Below are positions 44,417 to 53,391 of a stretch of DNA of 64,000 nucleotides, one piece after another. The position numbers and the translations under genes are program-made. How positions within the stretch are numbered: position 1 is the first letter of the stretch; each line of letters begins with the position of its first letter. Source of the stretch: Anaerobacterium chartisolvens (lineage in GTDB: Bacteria; Bacillota; Clostridia; Acetivibrionales; DSM-27016); contig NZ_QPJT01000001.1 of the NCBI RefSeq assembly GCF_003337415.1, forward strand, positions 186,001 through 250,000, written 5' to 3'. Below the pieces are notes generated by a model. It saw only the letters and a list, made by a program, of their open reading frames with translations. It did no database searches and was not told the origin of the DNA.

Positions 44417-45973
44417 TTAGCCGGAATATAAAATATCTCCTATAAATTTATTTCTATATTCATCAGGAATTTTTCCATCCTTATCCTTTGAGAATCTCGT
44501 TTCATGCATAATGTAGAATTGCTCTTCCTTCAAAATTAACTTCTCCATCATACGTGAAAAATGTCCTGCATCCTCATAGGAAAAATATTTGGATGGGTTT
44601 ACAGGATAAAAGTGCATGCTATCCCACAAATCATTTTTTATTATAGTTGTTCCATATTTTTCATTGTAGCTCTCCATATTATTCCATAGTCGTGTTCCGG
44701 GATATGCAATTACCGGCGAGTAATGTATGGAATGTATGTCATTAATCCACTTCATAATAAATGCTATATTATTCTTAACTGTTTCCGGACTTTCTCCTAT
44801 GTAAAACATTAAGTTGATGTGCATAATAGAATCACTGTATTTCTTTAAATAAGTTATAAGCTTTTCCGCCTTTTCAAGATAATGTACAGGATTAACAGTT
44901 TTGTTCATCAATCTTAAAATACTATTATTTGCAGATTCAATTCCAACGGCAAATGCCTTACATCCTGACTCATACATAGCATCAATATAGTTTTCCCACT
45001 TCAAATCCGTTCTGAATTCAGAAACCCATTTTAAAGAACCAAAGTTATTCTTTATTCCTTCGCAAATATTTATTGTGTTGTTATCATCAACCCCAAAGTT
45101 TGATGCCAATATCGGATACTGATTATCTTTTCCGTAAATACTCACACAGTGTTTCAGTTCACTGATAAACCTTTTACTTTCTTTTTTTCTAAGTCGTCTG
45201 GAATTAATGAAACAGCTTACACAATATTCGCACCCCCAACTACATCCGCGGCTTTCTTCCACATAAGGAGGATAGGACAAATAATTAGGATATAGATCAT
45301 ATTTTAAAAACGGCATTTCATTTAAGTCAACCACATTTGGTGTTTTGGGATTTTCTAAATATTCGTCATACACTACAGTTTTTATTGAACAGTCATAATC
45401 TAAATTATTAAATTTAAAAGGTATAATATTATCATTTATACTAACCTTTTCCCTTTCCAACTCTGATCTTCTAAAAACTATGCCATTTATTTCACTGATT
45501 GACCGTAGTCCCTTCCTATATTCCAATAGCTGTAACAATGTTATTTCTCCCTCATATCTTGAGACGACATCAATAGCATTACAGTCTTTCAGTGCAATAC
45601 CTCCTATGAGTCCACTATGCTGCCCTCCCGTGACTATAAATACATCAGGATACCAATTTTTTATAAATTGAGCAATCTGAAGAGTCGGTAGATAACTTTG
45701 ACCATAGGAGCAGCTAATTCCAACCACCATTGGTTTTCCAAAATTTAATGTCTCTTTAAGTAGTCCTTCTGTCTCTTCACATTTTGTAATATCACATATC
45801 TTAACTTTATATCCCTTCCAGTCTAAATAAGTACCAATAGAAAGTATCCCTGGGTTAAATGTTTTGTACGGAACTCCGGATGTCAGGTGAAGGCTTCCAA
45901 ACTGTGCCAGCTTGTCCTTTATATATAATAGTGGCGGATTTATTAATAAAATATCATAATCATAATTTTGCAT
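44417..45973 (-). CDS. Radical SAM protein, tandem paralogue 3
   Basis: 518 residues. MQNYDYDILLINPPLLYI, FNPGILSIGTYLDWKGY, VTGGQHSGLIGG (Gln-His instead of His-His), cluster motif CSWGCEYC and C-terminal PVNPSKYFSYEDAG plus a tail like that of paralogue 1. The three genes are spaced 22-80 bp and clearly arose by tandem triplication; each might modify a different position of the product. Confidence 0.8.
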   Translation of the reverse strand: MQNYDYDILLINPPLLYIKDKLAQFGSLHLTSGVPYKTFNPGILSIGTYLDWKGYKVKICDITKCEETEGLLKETLNFGKPMVVGISCSYGQSYLPTLQIAQFIKNWYPDVFIVTGGQHSGLIGGIALKDCNAIDVVSRYEGEITLLQLLEYRKGLRSISEINGIVFRRSELEREKVSINDNIIPFKFNNLDYDCSIKTVVYDEYLENPKTPNVVDLNEMPFLKYDLYPNYLSYPPYVEESRGCSWGCEYCVSCFINSRRLRKKESKRFISELKHCVSIYGKDNQYPILASNFGVDDNNTINICEGIKNNFGSLKWVSEFRTDLKWENYIDAMYESGCKAFAVGIESANNSILRLMNKTVNPVHYLEKAEKLITYLKKYSDSIMHINLMFYIGESPETVKNNIAFIMKWINDIHSIHYSPVIAYPGTRLWNNMESYNEKYGTTIIKNDLWDSMHFYPVNPSKYFSYEDAGHFSRMMEKLILKEEQFYIMHETRFSKDKDGKIPDEYRNKFIGDILYSG

Positions 45974-46027
45974 TTTCTACACCAATCTTTCTTTATTATC
46001 ATTACATTAGCAGTATTAAAAAGACGA

Positions 46028-46876
46028 TTAGTATTTTATTCCCATGATAAATATCTGATTTCCCCTTGCAGCAAGATCACTATTTGTGAACATTGCCTTC
46101 TCAAGATCAAAAATCTTATTAAACATTTCCTCATTATCCAGAATATTAATTATATGATTACTGGATCCTCTAAGCTGTGTTTCTTGCATACCTGGATATA
46201 TAGTAACCGGAAAGCCTGAAACTGTTATAATTTCAAGGCCGCAATCCTTATATACTTTTTTTATCGAATCAGGTGTGAATAAATTCATACTGGGCATATC
46301 CTCGGTAAAGCGCCCCCTTCCTGAGCTAACGGCCTCATCTACCAATCTGAAGTTATTTACAAATATATTAAAAAATATATTATGATACCAATTCGGAACT
46401 AATGATACTACATATCCATTCGGTTTAACTACCCTTGCCAATTCCTTTATTACCTCGGTCGGACTATCCACAAAACCCAATACGTTATGAAAATTAAAAG
46501 CCAGATTAAAGCTGTTTGAATCAGCAGCACAGATATCCTTGATATCTCCCTGCATGGTATTCAGACGATCTCCCAAGCCATACTTTCTTATTTTCTCTCT
46601 GGCTTGTTCCAGCATATCCTCTGACAAGTCATAAATTAACCCTGTAGAGTAAGGAAATTCTTCAAGTATTTTAATACTCCAGCGACCTGTACCGCCACCC
46701 GCATCTATAAAGCTAAAATTCTCCGGCAATTTTTGCAGAACATTGGTAGAAAAAAATTCCCATAAAAGCTTATCCGACAGCTTCCAATAAACCTGATTAT
46801 CTACCAGATCATACTCTTTAGCTTTATCTCTAAAATAGTCAATAACTGTTTTTTTATAATTCATAATACCATCCAT
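46028..46876 (-). CDS. Class I SAM-dependent methyltransferase
   Basis: 282 residues with the SAM-binding Rossmann fold: motif I FIDAGGGTGRWSI near residue 50, then LIYDLSEDMLEQA, a GDIKDI motif and LARVVKPNGYVVSLVPNW. Typical of small-molecule O-, N- or C-methyltransferases. It is upstream of the three radical SAM genes in the same direction. The start is uncertain (ATG at 46876 or 46864; neither has a clear ribosome binding site). Confidence 0.8.
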   Translation of the reverse strand: MDGIMNYKKTVIDYFRDKAKEYDLVDNQVYWKLSDKLLWEFFSTNVLQKLPENFSFIDAGGGTGRWSIKILEEFPYSTGLIYDLSEDMLEQAREKIRKYGLGDRLNTMQGDIKDICAADSNSFNLAFNFHNVLGFVDSPTEVIKELARVVKPNGYVVSLVPNWYHNIFFNIFVNNFRLVDEAVSSGRGRFTEDMPSMNLFTPDSIKKVYKDCGLEIITVSGFPVTIYPGMQETQLRGSSNHIINILDNEEMFNKIFDLEKAMFTNSDLAARGNQIFIMGIKY

Positions 46877-46984
46877 AGTATTTATATAGAGATATATCTC
46901 AAATAGATATATCTATACATCCCTTTCTTTATATTTTTATTTGATATTTCCAATATTTTTTACCGATATATTGAGTATCACTAT

Positions 46985-47857
46985 TTAAATGACTTCTGCC
47001 AATATAAAGTTCATAAATCCTATTTTTAGTCTCTCATCTGGAGACAATGCCGACTCGGCTTTCTTCAAAACATTTATGTCATCGTATGTAAAATCCATGT
47101 GAGGGTATCTTGAATACTTATGACCTCCTGCATCAACTATTGGCCTGTATAATTTGTTATGTATACTCCTCATCTCATCGGTTATTTCACCATACATCTC
47201 CTCTTTGGCAAAATAAACAAAAAATCCGTCAATGAGAACAGGCTTTAATCCTGCTTCAATCATAAGCTCCTTGAGATCATCAACAGTACACTCTTCGTGA
47301 TAAACATCATAGAAATTCCCCATTTTTTTTGTCCAGCGTATATATGACTTATAAATTTCTCCACTTGAGTTCGGAATTGCAACCAAGACCCATTTGTTGC
47401 TTATTTTTTTGCTTATGCTTAAAAACTTTAGCTGTTCATTACGCGAAAAATGTTCTATAACACCTGAACTACAAACAAAGTCAAAAACTGAAGAATTATT
47501 GCCGAGAAAGTCTTGATTAAAAAAATCATTTATTTCATACTCGATTTTTACTCCAACTTCTTTCGAAACTTTTTCAGCGAATATTTTTGCATAATTTGAA
47601 CTATCCACAGCTTTACAAATACATCCTTCAAGTGCCATCAATATAAGCATTGTAGCTTCGCCAGCACCAAGCTCCATACACCGCGTAGTATTATTTAATC
47701 CTATTATAGGTGCAATCCTTTCAACAAGTGACTGTAAAGTTGCCCATTTATCAATATAAATATCATAAAATTTGGAATTAGGATTTTTAGCCTTATAGTC
47801 ATTATAAAGCTGAAGTTCTACTTTCCAACAATCATCAAAATGCTCCTCTTGCGACAT
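46985..47857 (-). CDS. SAM-dependent methyltransferase-like protein
   Basis: 290 residues. Motif I is CMELGAGEATM near residue 60, followed by AVDSSNYAKIF and a CSSGVIEHFSRNEQL segment, all consistent with a class I methyltransferase. The C-terminal third (YDVYHEECTVDDLKELM) matches the usual methyltransferase cap. Acceptor unknown. AGGGGG ribosome binding site. Confidence 0.7.
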   Translation of the reverse strand: MSQEEHFDDCWKVELQLYNDYKAKNPNSKFYDIYIDKWATLQSLVERIAPIIGLNNTTRCMELGAGEATMLILMALEGCICKAVDSSNYAKIFAEKVSKEVGVKIEYEINDFFNQDFLGNNSSVFDFVCSSGVIEHFSRNEQLKFLSISKKISNKWVLVAIPNSSGEIYKSYIRWTKKMGNFYDVYHEECTVDDLKELMIEAGLKPVLIDGFFVYFAKEEMYGEITDEMRSIHNKLYRPIVDAGGHKYSRYPHMDFTYDDINVLKKAESALSPDERLKIGFMNFILAEVI

Positions 47858-47977
47858 TCCAACTTAATCCCCCTAACGATTGATAATTAAATAAGTACCG
47901 CCATAAGAAATCAAAACTTTCCTATATGCACAATATCATAGGTGTACCTTAGCCCCACTCAAATTGTTAATCCGATT

Positions 47978-49039
47978 TTATGGTACTATATTGACACCGT
48001 TAAACCTTGGAATTATTTGACAATCTCTTATATCGTTATGTTTAAATAACCATAATATAAATCTTTCAACTCCAAGGCCAAATCCGGATGTTTTCATTGG
48101 ATATTTTTCTTTCATATTGAAATACCATTCATATTCGGAGCTGTCCACATTATGTAATTTTAAAGCTCGCAAGACTTCATCACTATTCTGATGACGCTCA
48201 CCAGAGCCTACAACTTCTCCTATGCCAAAAAGCAAATCTGCATTCAAGGCCTTCCCAGAATTTCTGCTATCTACAGCCTGATAGAAAGGCACAGATAAAG
48301 TGTCAAAGTGTGTTAGCCATACTATGCCGTCAAATTTTGACATAAGTGCCTGTTCACCGTATTTATTTAATAATCTAAAGCCGGCTTCATGCGTTTCTAC
48401 ATATTCTGGATTGTTATCTAACAATTTAATGGCTTCATCTAATGTCACCCTGTTAATTTTAGTGCTTAAATTTGCTAATTTCTCTATATGATCCGTATCT
48501 CCAGCTACTTTTTTTAATTCATCTGCATACTCTTCCAATAATGCACTGCATAAATATTTCAAATATTCCTCAACCAGATTGATTACATTTTCGAGCGTTC
48601 CAGGTATTTCAGCTTCGCTATGATAAAACTGGCACAAATGTCTTTCGTCAGCCGATTCTCCTCTAAAGGAAGGCATAATATAATAACAACCATTCTTAAA
48701 TAACCGACAACCATATTCCAACATAAATTGCATAGAATCTGCAAGATATGTATCAACATTACACAAATTTACTTTTACAGGAGATGAATCGCTGCCCAAA
48801 CCTATAGGACTGGAGATTGAACCTGTGGTAATTGGCAAGTGCAACGTTTTAATATTTTTATTTTCATAAAATTTTACGGTATTTACTGTAATTAAATTTT
48901 CAACTTCCACCAGCTTTTGATACCATGGATTATTTATAACATTTTGATAATGATTTTCTATGTTCTTCCAGCTTTTCGGAGGCCTAATTTTTTTAATGGT
49001 GTCATCGTAAATTTTTTCCTTTTGTAAAATAGCACACAT
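47978..49039 (-). CDS. Asn/Asp-tRNA-synthetase-like catalytic core (class II)
   Basis: 353 residues. Motif 2 is FRGESADERHLCQFYHSEAEI near 124 and motif 3 is SGFGLGVERFILWL near 320, both of the AsxRS type and with the key Arg residues kept; GEVVGSGERH precedes. The N-terminal OB-fold anticodon-binding domain of AsnRS/AspRS is missing. Such stand-alone cores include the asparagine-forming AsnRS-related enzymes of archaea and other adenylate-forming ligases. Here it heads the long operon into the methyltransferases and radical SAM genes, so it probably activates an amino acid of the pathway. AAGGAG ribosome binding site. Confidence 0.75.
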   Translation of the reverse strand: MCAILQKEKIYDDTIKKIRPPKSWKNIENHYQNVINNPWYQKLVEVENLITVNTVKFYENKNIKTLHLPITTGSISSPIGLGSDSSPVKVNLCNVDTYLADSMQFMLEYGCRLFKNGCYYIMPSFRGESADERHLCQFYHSEAEIPGTLENVINLVEEYLKYLCSALLEEYADELKKVAGDTDHIEKLANLSTKINRVTLDEAIKLLDNNPEYVETHEAGFRLLNKYGEQALMSKFDGIVWLTHFDTLSVPFYQAVDSRNSGKALNADLLFGIGEVVGSGERHQNSDEVLRALKLHNVDSSEYEWYFNMKEKYPMKTSGFGLGVERFILWLFKHNDIRDCQIIPRFNGVNIVP

Positions 49040-49155
49040 TTAAATCACTCCTTAATAATAATATTTTTTATAGCATACTGTGATTAATAATATACATATA
49101 CTATATTTGTTATAAATTTTTAAATAATAGTAAATTTGTGTTAATTTTATATTAA

Positions 49156-49257
49156 ATATTAGCATAAAACGCGACATATGTCAATGTATGTTTCTATGTT
49201 TTTTAAGATATGTAATATGCGCTATATATTGACATTAATATTTACTTGCTATAAAAT
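49156..49257. promoter_or_regulatory. Divergent promoters between the AsxRS-like and PheS-like genes
   Basis: Leftward: TTGACA (49184-49179) with TAATAT (49161-49156), spacing 17. Rightward: TTGACA (49229-49234) with TAAAAT (49252-49257), spacing 17. Between them lie GCGACATAT (49171) and ATATGCGC (near 49216), an imperfect inverted pair that could bind a shared regulator. No other feature is seen in the gap 49040-49347. Confidence 0.65.
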
Positions 49258-49347
49258 ATATAAATAAAAGTAAATATATGTAATGCGATTTATGTATAAT
49301 TCTAAAATTAATTTTAATTAAGCTCAAGAGGAAAGGGTTGATTATTA

Positions 49348-50058
49348 ATGAATAGCTCTTACGGCAAAAAGAATCCTTTAAATACTGTTATTAATATGAT
49401 GTACGATTTCTTTAAACGCTTGGGATTCAATATTGTATTTGGTAAAGAAATCGAAACCTATTATAATAATTTTACGGCATTAAATATAGAAGACAAATCT
49501 TTTATTACTTTGGACGATGCTACTTTCTATATAGAAGATGATTTATTACTAAGATCCCATCTTTCCCCTATTTGGATCAGACAGATGTCTAAAAAATCAT
49601 ACCCACTGGCGTTTATTGAAATAGGAAAGGTGTATCGGTGTGACAGCAAGGGAAGTCTGTTCAGACCCATGTTCTACCAAGCAGAAGGTGTTATTTTGGA
49701 TAAAGGGATTCATTTTTCCGACTTAAAGGGTATTATGGAGCTATTTGTACAGTACATATTTAACTGTAAAAGGGAAATGACCTTCCAGCCATATTGGCAT
49801 GCTTTTACATGTCCAAGTGTTAAGATTGATGTATCTTGCATATGTAATTATGATACAAATTGTCCCTACTGCCGAGGAAACAATTTAGTGAATATTTGCA
49901 CTGCCGGAATGATTGACAGGAATATTTTAAATGAGTGCGGTTACGATTCTGACATATCAGGTATATGTTTTGGATTAGGTCCCTCAAGATTAATTCAATT
50001 AGTTGAAAATGTAAGCAATATACAAGAATTATATGAAAATAATATAGTCTGCTTCTGA
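49348..50058 (+). CDS. Stand-alone PheS-like catalytic core
   Basis: 236 residues equal to the PheS class II core without the N-terminal coiled coil. Motif 2 (GKVYRCDSKGSLFRPMFYQAEG, Arg and Glu kept), the Zn-like cysteines CICNYDTNCPYC and motif 3 (CFGLGPSRLIQLV) are present. The Phe pocket differs: TEPS has become TCPS and nearby residues are YWHAF instead of YYPY. So it probably makes an adenylate of a different or modified amino acid, or acts as a ligase without tRNA specificity. It diverges from the AsxRS-like operon and is 168 bp from the tRNA-Phe gene. GAGGAAAGGG ribosome binding site. Confidence 0.8.
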   Translation: MNSSYGKKNPLNTVINMMYDFFKRLGFNIVFGKEIETYYNNFTALNIEDKSFITLDDATFYIEDDLLLRSHLSPIWIRQMSKKSYPLAFIEIGKVYRCDSKGSLFRPMFYQAEGVILDKGIHFSDLKGIMELFVQYIFNCKREMTFQPYWHAFTCPSVKIDVSCICNYDTNCPYCRGNNLVNICTAGMIDRNILNECGYDSDISGICFGLGPSRLIQLVENVSNIQELYENNIVCF

Positions 50059-50174
50059 TAAGCTTTAGTTAAAAAAGTACTGATAACATCAACGATTACA
50101 TTAAGGGCTAAGTACCTCCCTTTAAACAGCAGTAATAAAAGTAGATTTCAAGGAAATAAATGTGATATTTGCCA

Positions 50175-50203
50175 TTGACTTCTTGCCATAACTATAGTAG
50201 TAT
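50175..50203 (+). promoter_or_regulatory. Promoter of the tRNA-Phe gene
   Basis: TTGACT (50175-50180) and TAGTAT (50198-50203), spacing 17 bp, about 22 bp before the tRNA. Confidence 0.7.
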
Positions 50204-50225
50204 ATTAAAAACAGTTTAAATTTGC

Positions 50226-50301
50226 GCCCAGATAGCTCAGTCGGTAGAGCAGGGGACTGAAAATCCCCGTGTCGCTGGTTCGATTCCGGCTCTGGGCACC
50301 A
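50226..50301 (+). tRNA. tRNA-Phe (anticodon GAA)
   Basis: A full cloverleaf of 76 nt: acceptor GCCCAGA/TCTGGGC, D-arm GCTCAGTCGGTAGAGC, anticodon stem GGGGA/TCCCC with loop CTGAAAA, T-arm GCTGG TTCGATT CCGGC, and an encoded CCA. It looks like an ordinary, functional tRNA-Phe. No second tRNA is nearby. Confidence 0.97.
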
Positions 50302-50436
50302 CTGAATTGGGAATCCGTACATTTCGTCAGGATAGATATTTCTTTGTTACTATGGATAATACATATTTAGGCTTATTTACTTTTGCCCTCTGTCGCAATT
50401 TGCCATTGTATCTAAATCAATGGTTGTAACGCCCCT

Positions 50437-52677
50437 TTAGAACAATACTCCTGACCCATATTTCCTCATTTTTTCACACAGGCCGGAATATCTCAACGTT
50501 TCCTTTTCATTTGCTATCATTTCACCTAACACCTCTTCACTTCCCACAAGTACAACAAGCTTTTTTGCACGAGTTACGGCAGTATAAAGAAGGTTTCTGG
50601 TCATAAGCATTTTAGGCCCCTGAAACATAGGCATAACCACCACAGGAAATTCAGAGCCCTGACTCTTATGAATGGTTATGGAAAACGCAGGCTCCAGCTC
50701 ATCTAGTATTCCAAAATCATATACGACATTCTTTTCATCCTCAAATAAAACGATAAGCTTTTGCTCCTCATTGCATATTTTATGAATTATTCCGGTATCC
50801 CCGTTAAAAACACCCATTCCCTCAGCCGGCACATCTCCCTCTTTTTCCCAACGAAGATTATAGTTGTTCTTAATCTGCATTACACGATCACCCTCACGGA
50901 ATATAAAATCCCTGAAGACCTTTTCATTTTTATGCGGCCCTTGGGGATTAAGTGCCTTTTGCAGCTCTATATTAAGTCTGGCTACACCCACAAGGCCCTT
51001 CCTCGTAGGCGTGAGAACCTGTATATGCCTCATTGGGTCATACCCATAGGTCGAAGGAAGCCGCCTGCTGCAGAGATCTACAATTGTTGCGAGCAAGTCA
51101 TTGCCATTGCTCCTGTGCAGAAAAAAGAAGTCCTTATCCTTTTTATTCAGGCAGGGATACTCTCCTTTATTAATCTTATGCGCGTTTACAGTTATCATGC
51201 TTTCCTCTGCCTGCCTGAATATTTCCGTCAGCTTGACAGACATAATCATTTTACTCTCAATTATATCCTTAAGAACATTCCCCGGGCCTACCGACGGGAG
51301 CTGATCCACATCTCCCACAAGTATAAGCCTTGTACCGGGGCTTACAGCCTTAAGCAGGTTGTTCATAAGGAGTATATCCACCATTGACATTTCATCTATT
51401 ATTACAACATCCGCAGCTATCGGATTGGCCTCATCCTTTTGAAAGGACGCGTCGGCATCCGTACCCGAATACCCTATTTCCAAAAGGCGATGAATGGTTT
51501 TAGCCTCAAAGCCTGTTGCATCGGACATCCTTTTGGCCGCTCTTCCGGTAGGCGCGGCAAGAACCACCTCATAGCCTTCACTATTTAAAAGCCTGATTAT
51601 GGTTTTAATAATGGTTGTCTTTCCCGTACCCGGCCCCCCTGTAATTATAAGCACCCCGTTCGTTAAGGCCTCCCTTACGGCAGCCTTCTGCATGTCGGCA
51701 AGAACCACTCCTTCTTCTCTCTGCACCTGCCCTATTTTTTGCTCAAAATCCCCAAGCTCTGCTCTAAAGGCTGCCTCCGAGAGTTCAAGAAGCCTCCGGC
51801 ACACTCCCAGCTCGGCATTATAAAAAGCATTTAAATATACTTTATTATAGCCATTTTCACCGTCCTTATCCTCGCCCGATCTCTCGGTCCAGACGGCTCT
51901 TTCAAGCACACTCGCTATGAGCGCGGCATTAATATCCTCAAGCCTCACCTCAAGAAGCTGTGACGTATATTCATTTAATTCAAATTCCGGCATATATGTA
52001 TGCCCGTTAAGAGCCGCTCGGGAAAGAACATATTTTATTCCGCTGCACACCCTGTATCTGGAGACAGGATCAATACCCATGCTTCGGGCTATTCTATCGG
52101 CAGTTTTGAAGCCTATTCCAAAAACCTCATCCGCCAGCTTATAGGGATTTGCTTTTATTTCTTCTATGGTTCTCTCTCCGAACGCCTTATAGATTTTGGC
52201 TGAATAGACAGGGCTTATGCCGTATTTCTGAAAAAACATCACAACCTCTCTAAGCCCCTTTTGCTCCTCAAAGGCTTGTCCTATTTTTAATGCCTTATCC
52301 CTGCTTATGCCCTTTATTTCAGTGAGTATTTCGGGAGTATCCCGTATAACCTCCAGAGCAGCTTCACCGTACTTTTCAATGATTTTTTTCGCTGTTTGAG
52401 GCCCTACTCCCTTTATAACTCCCGACGAAAGATACTTTTCAATGGCATCGATAGTGTCGGGCAGCACCTTCTCATAAGTCTCTACCTTAAGCTGCTCTCC
52501 ATAATCGGGATGGGTTACCCATTTGCCCGTAAGCCTTAAGATTTCACCAACATTTATAAAGGGCATATAGCCTACGGCCGTCACCGTATCCTTTTCGCTT
52601 TTAACATCACAGACAGTATAACCGTTCGTCTCGTTGGAAAAAATTATTTCCTCTACAGTAGCCTCTATCGTTACCAT
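50437..52677 (-). CDS. recD2: RecD2-type DNA helicase (RecD-like)
   Basis: 746 residues, SF1B helicase without RecBC. The N-terminal part has helix-hairpin-helix repeats (SSGVIKGVGPQTAKKIIEKYG; EIKGISRDKALKIG); then Walker A GGPGTGKTTII, DEMSMVD (Walker B), and C-terminal motifs QGSEFPVVV and YTAVTRAKKLVVLVG. A 5'-3' helicase implicated in DNA repair and fork maintenance. Single gene. Confidence 0.93.
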   Translation of the reverse strand: MVTIEATVEEIIFSNETNGYTVCDVKSEKDTVTAVGYMPFINVGEILRLTGKWVTHPDYGEQLKVETYEKVLPDTIDAIEKYLSSGVIKGVGPQTAKKIIEKYGEAALEVIRDTPEILTEIKGISRDKALKIGQAFEEQKGLREVVMFFQKYGISPVYSAKIYKAFGERTIEEIKANPYKLADEVFGIGFKTADRIARSMGIDPVSRYRVCSGIKYVLSRAALNGHTYMPEFELNEYTSQLLEVRLEDINAALIASVLERAVWTERSGEDKDGENGYNKVYLNAFYNAELGVCRRLLELSEAAFRAELGDFEQKIGQVQREEGVVLADMQKAAVREALTNGVLIITGGPGTGKTTIIKTIIRLLNSEGYEVVLAAPTGRAAKRMSDATGFEAKTIHRLLEIGYSGTDADASFQKDEANPIAADVVIIDEMSMVDILLMNNLLKAVSPGTRLILVGDVDQLPSVGPGNVLKDIIESKMIMSVKLTEIFRQAEESMITVNAHKINKGEYPCLNKKDKDFFFLHRSNGNDLLATIVDLCSRRLPSTYGYDPMRHIQVLTPTRKGLVGVARLNIELQKALNPQGPHKNEKVFRDFIFREGDRVMQIKNNYNLRWEKEGDVPAEGMGVFNGDTGIIHKICNEEQKLIVLFEDEKNVVYDFGILDELEPAFSITIHKSQGSEFPVVVMPMFQGPKMLMTRNLLYTAVTRAKKLVVLVGSEEVLGEMIANEKETLRYSGLCEKMRKYGSGVLF

Positions 52678-52796
52678 ATAATTATTTCACCCTCAGTATG
52701 AATAGCCGGACTTGTATTTCTCTCATACGACCTTTTTTAAGTATATACCAATTCTGTGTCCAATTAAAGGATAATATCATTTATGTACCTTGTAAG

Positions 52797-53195
52797 CTAT
52801 ATGCCTGTTGTTTTTCCAATTGGTTCCTTTTTTGGGGATGCATCAGCATCAAACTTCTTAAAAATATCCTCTTTTTCGTTCTCACTAAGCACATCAAAAA
52901 AGTCATAATCATTTTTTAAGGTGTCTAGTATGCGGCGCGTATTGTCACTTGAGCCCATATCAATCACTGTAAGCTTCTCATTTGACATTACCCTCCTTAA
53001 TATGTCGGCCGTAAAAATATTTCTTATTATTCCCTCCGCTGTCTGCTCCTGATTCTTCATAATAATAACCATTTTTACTCTGGAGCTTTCACTTCCCAAG
53101 CGTTGCCTTATGGGGCTTATAAGCCCCGATACTAAAGAAATTATCCCATAAATTGCAAGCAGCCCTACAAAGACTTCAAAAGCAATTCTCAACAT
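52797..53195 (-). CDS. Small membrane protein with GT2-like fragment
   Basis: 132 residues: one N-terminal transmembrane helix (AFEVFVGLLAIYGIISLVSGL) and a short domain that looks like the first strands of a family-2 glycosyltransferase (VKMVIIMKNQEQTAEGIIR; LTVIDMGSSDNTRRILDTL). It is too short to be an active glycosyltransferase. Function unknown. GGGAAGTG ribosome binding site. Confidence 0.6.
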   Translation of the reverse strand: MLRIAFEVFVGLLAIYGIISLVSGLISPIRQRLGSESSRVKMVIIMKNQEQTAEGIIRNIFTADILRRVMSNEKLTVIDMGSSDNTRRILDTLKNDYDFFDVLSENEKEDIFKKFDADASPKKEPIGKTTGI

Positions 53196-53391
53196 AAATT
53201 ATCACTTCCCGCCTATGAAAGAATAATTTGTACTACTATTTTATGAGCTTGAAGTGATATCCGTGACACTTAAGTTATTTGATTCCATTTTCTAAAGCCT
53301 TTAAATAAATAGTCGAAAAATAGTATTTTATAAAAAAAATTGACGAAATTTATAAATTTATATAATATATTATATAAAGGAGTGAATAAGC

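Noticed and set aside
35532-50058. Ribosomally made precursor peptide for the radical SAM enzymes
   Set aside because: Gene gaps in the cluster are short or AT-rich; no small ORF with a good ribosome binding site and plausible core was seen apart from the 9-codon leader.
50226-50301. tRNA-Phe as integration site of the aaRS/radical SAM cluster
   Set aside because: The cluster lies on the 5' side of the tRNA, no integrase is present, and no repeat of the tRNA 3' end was found in the window.
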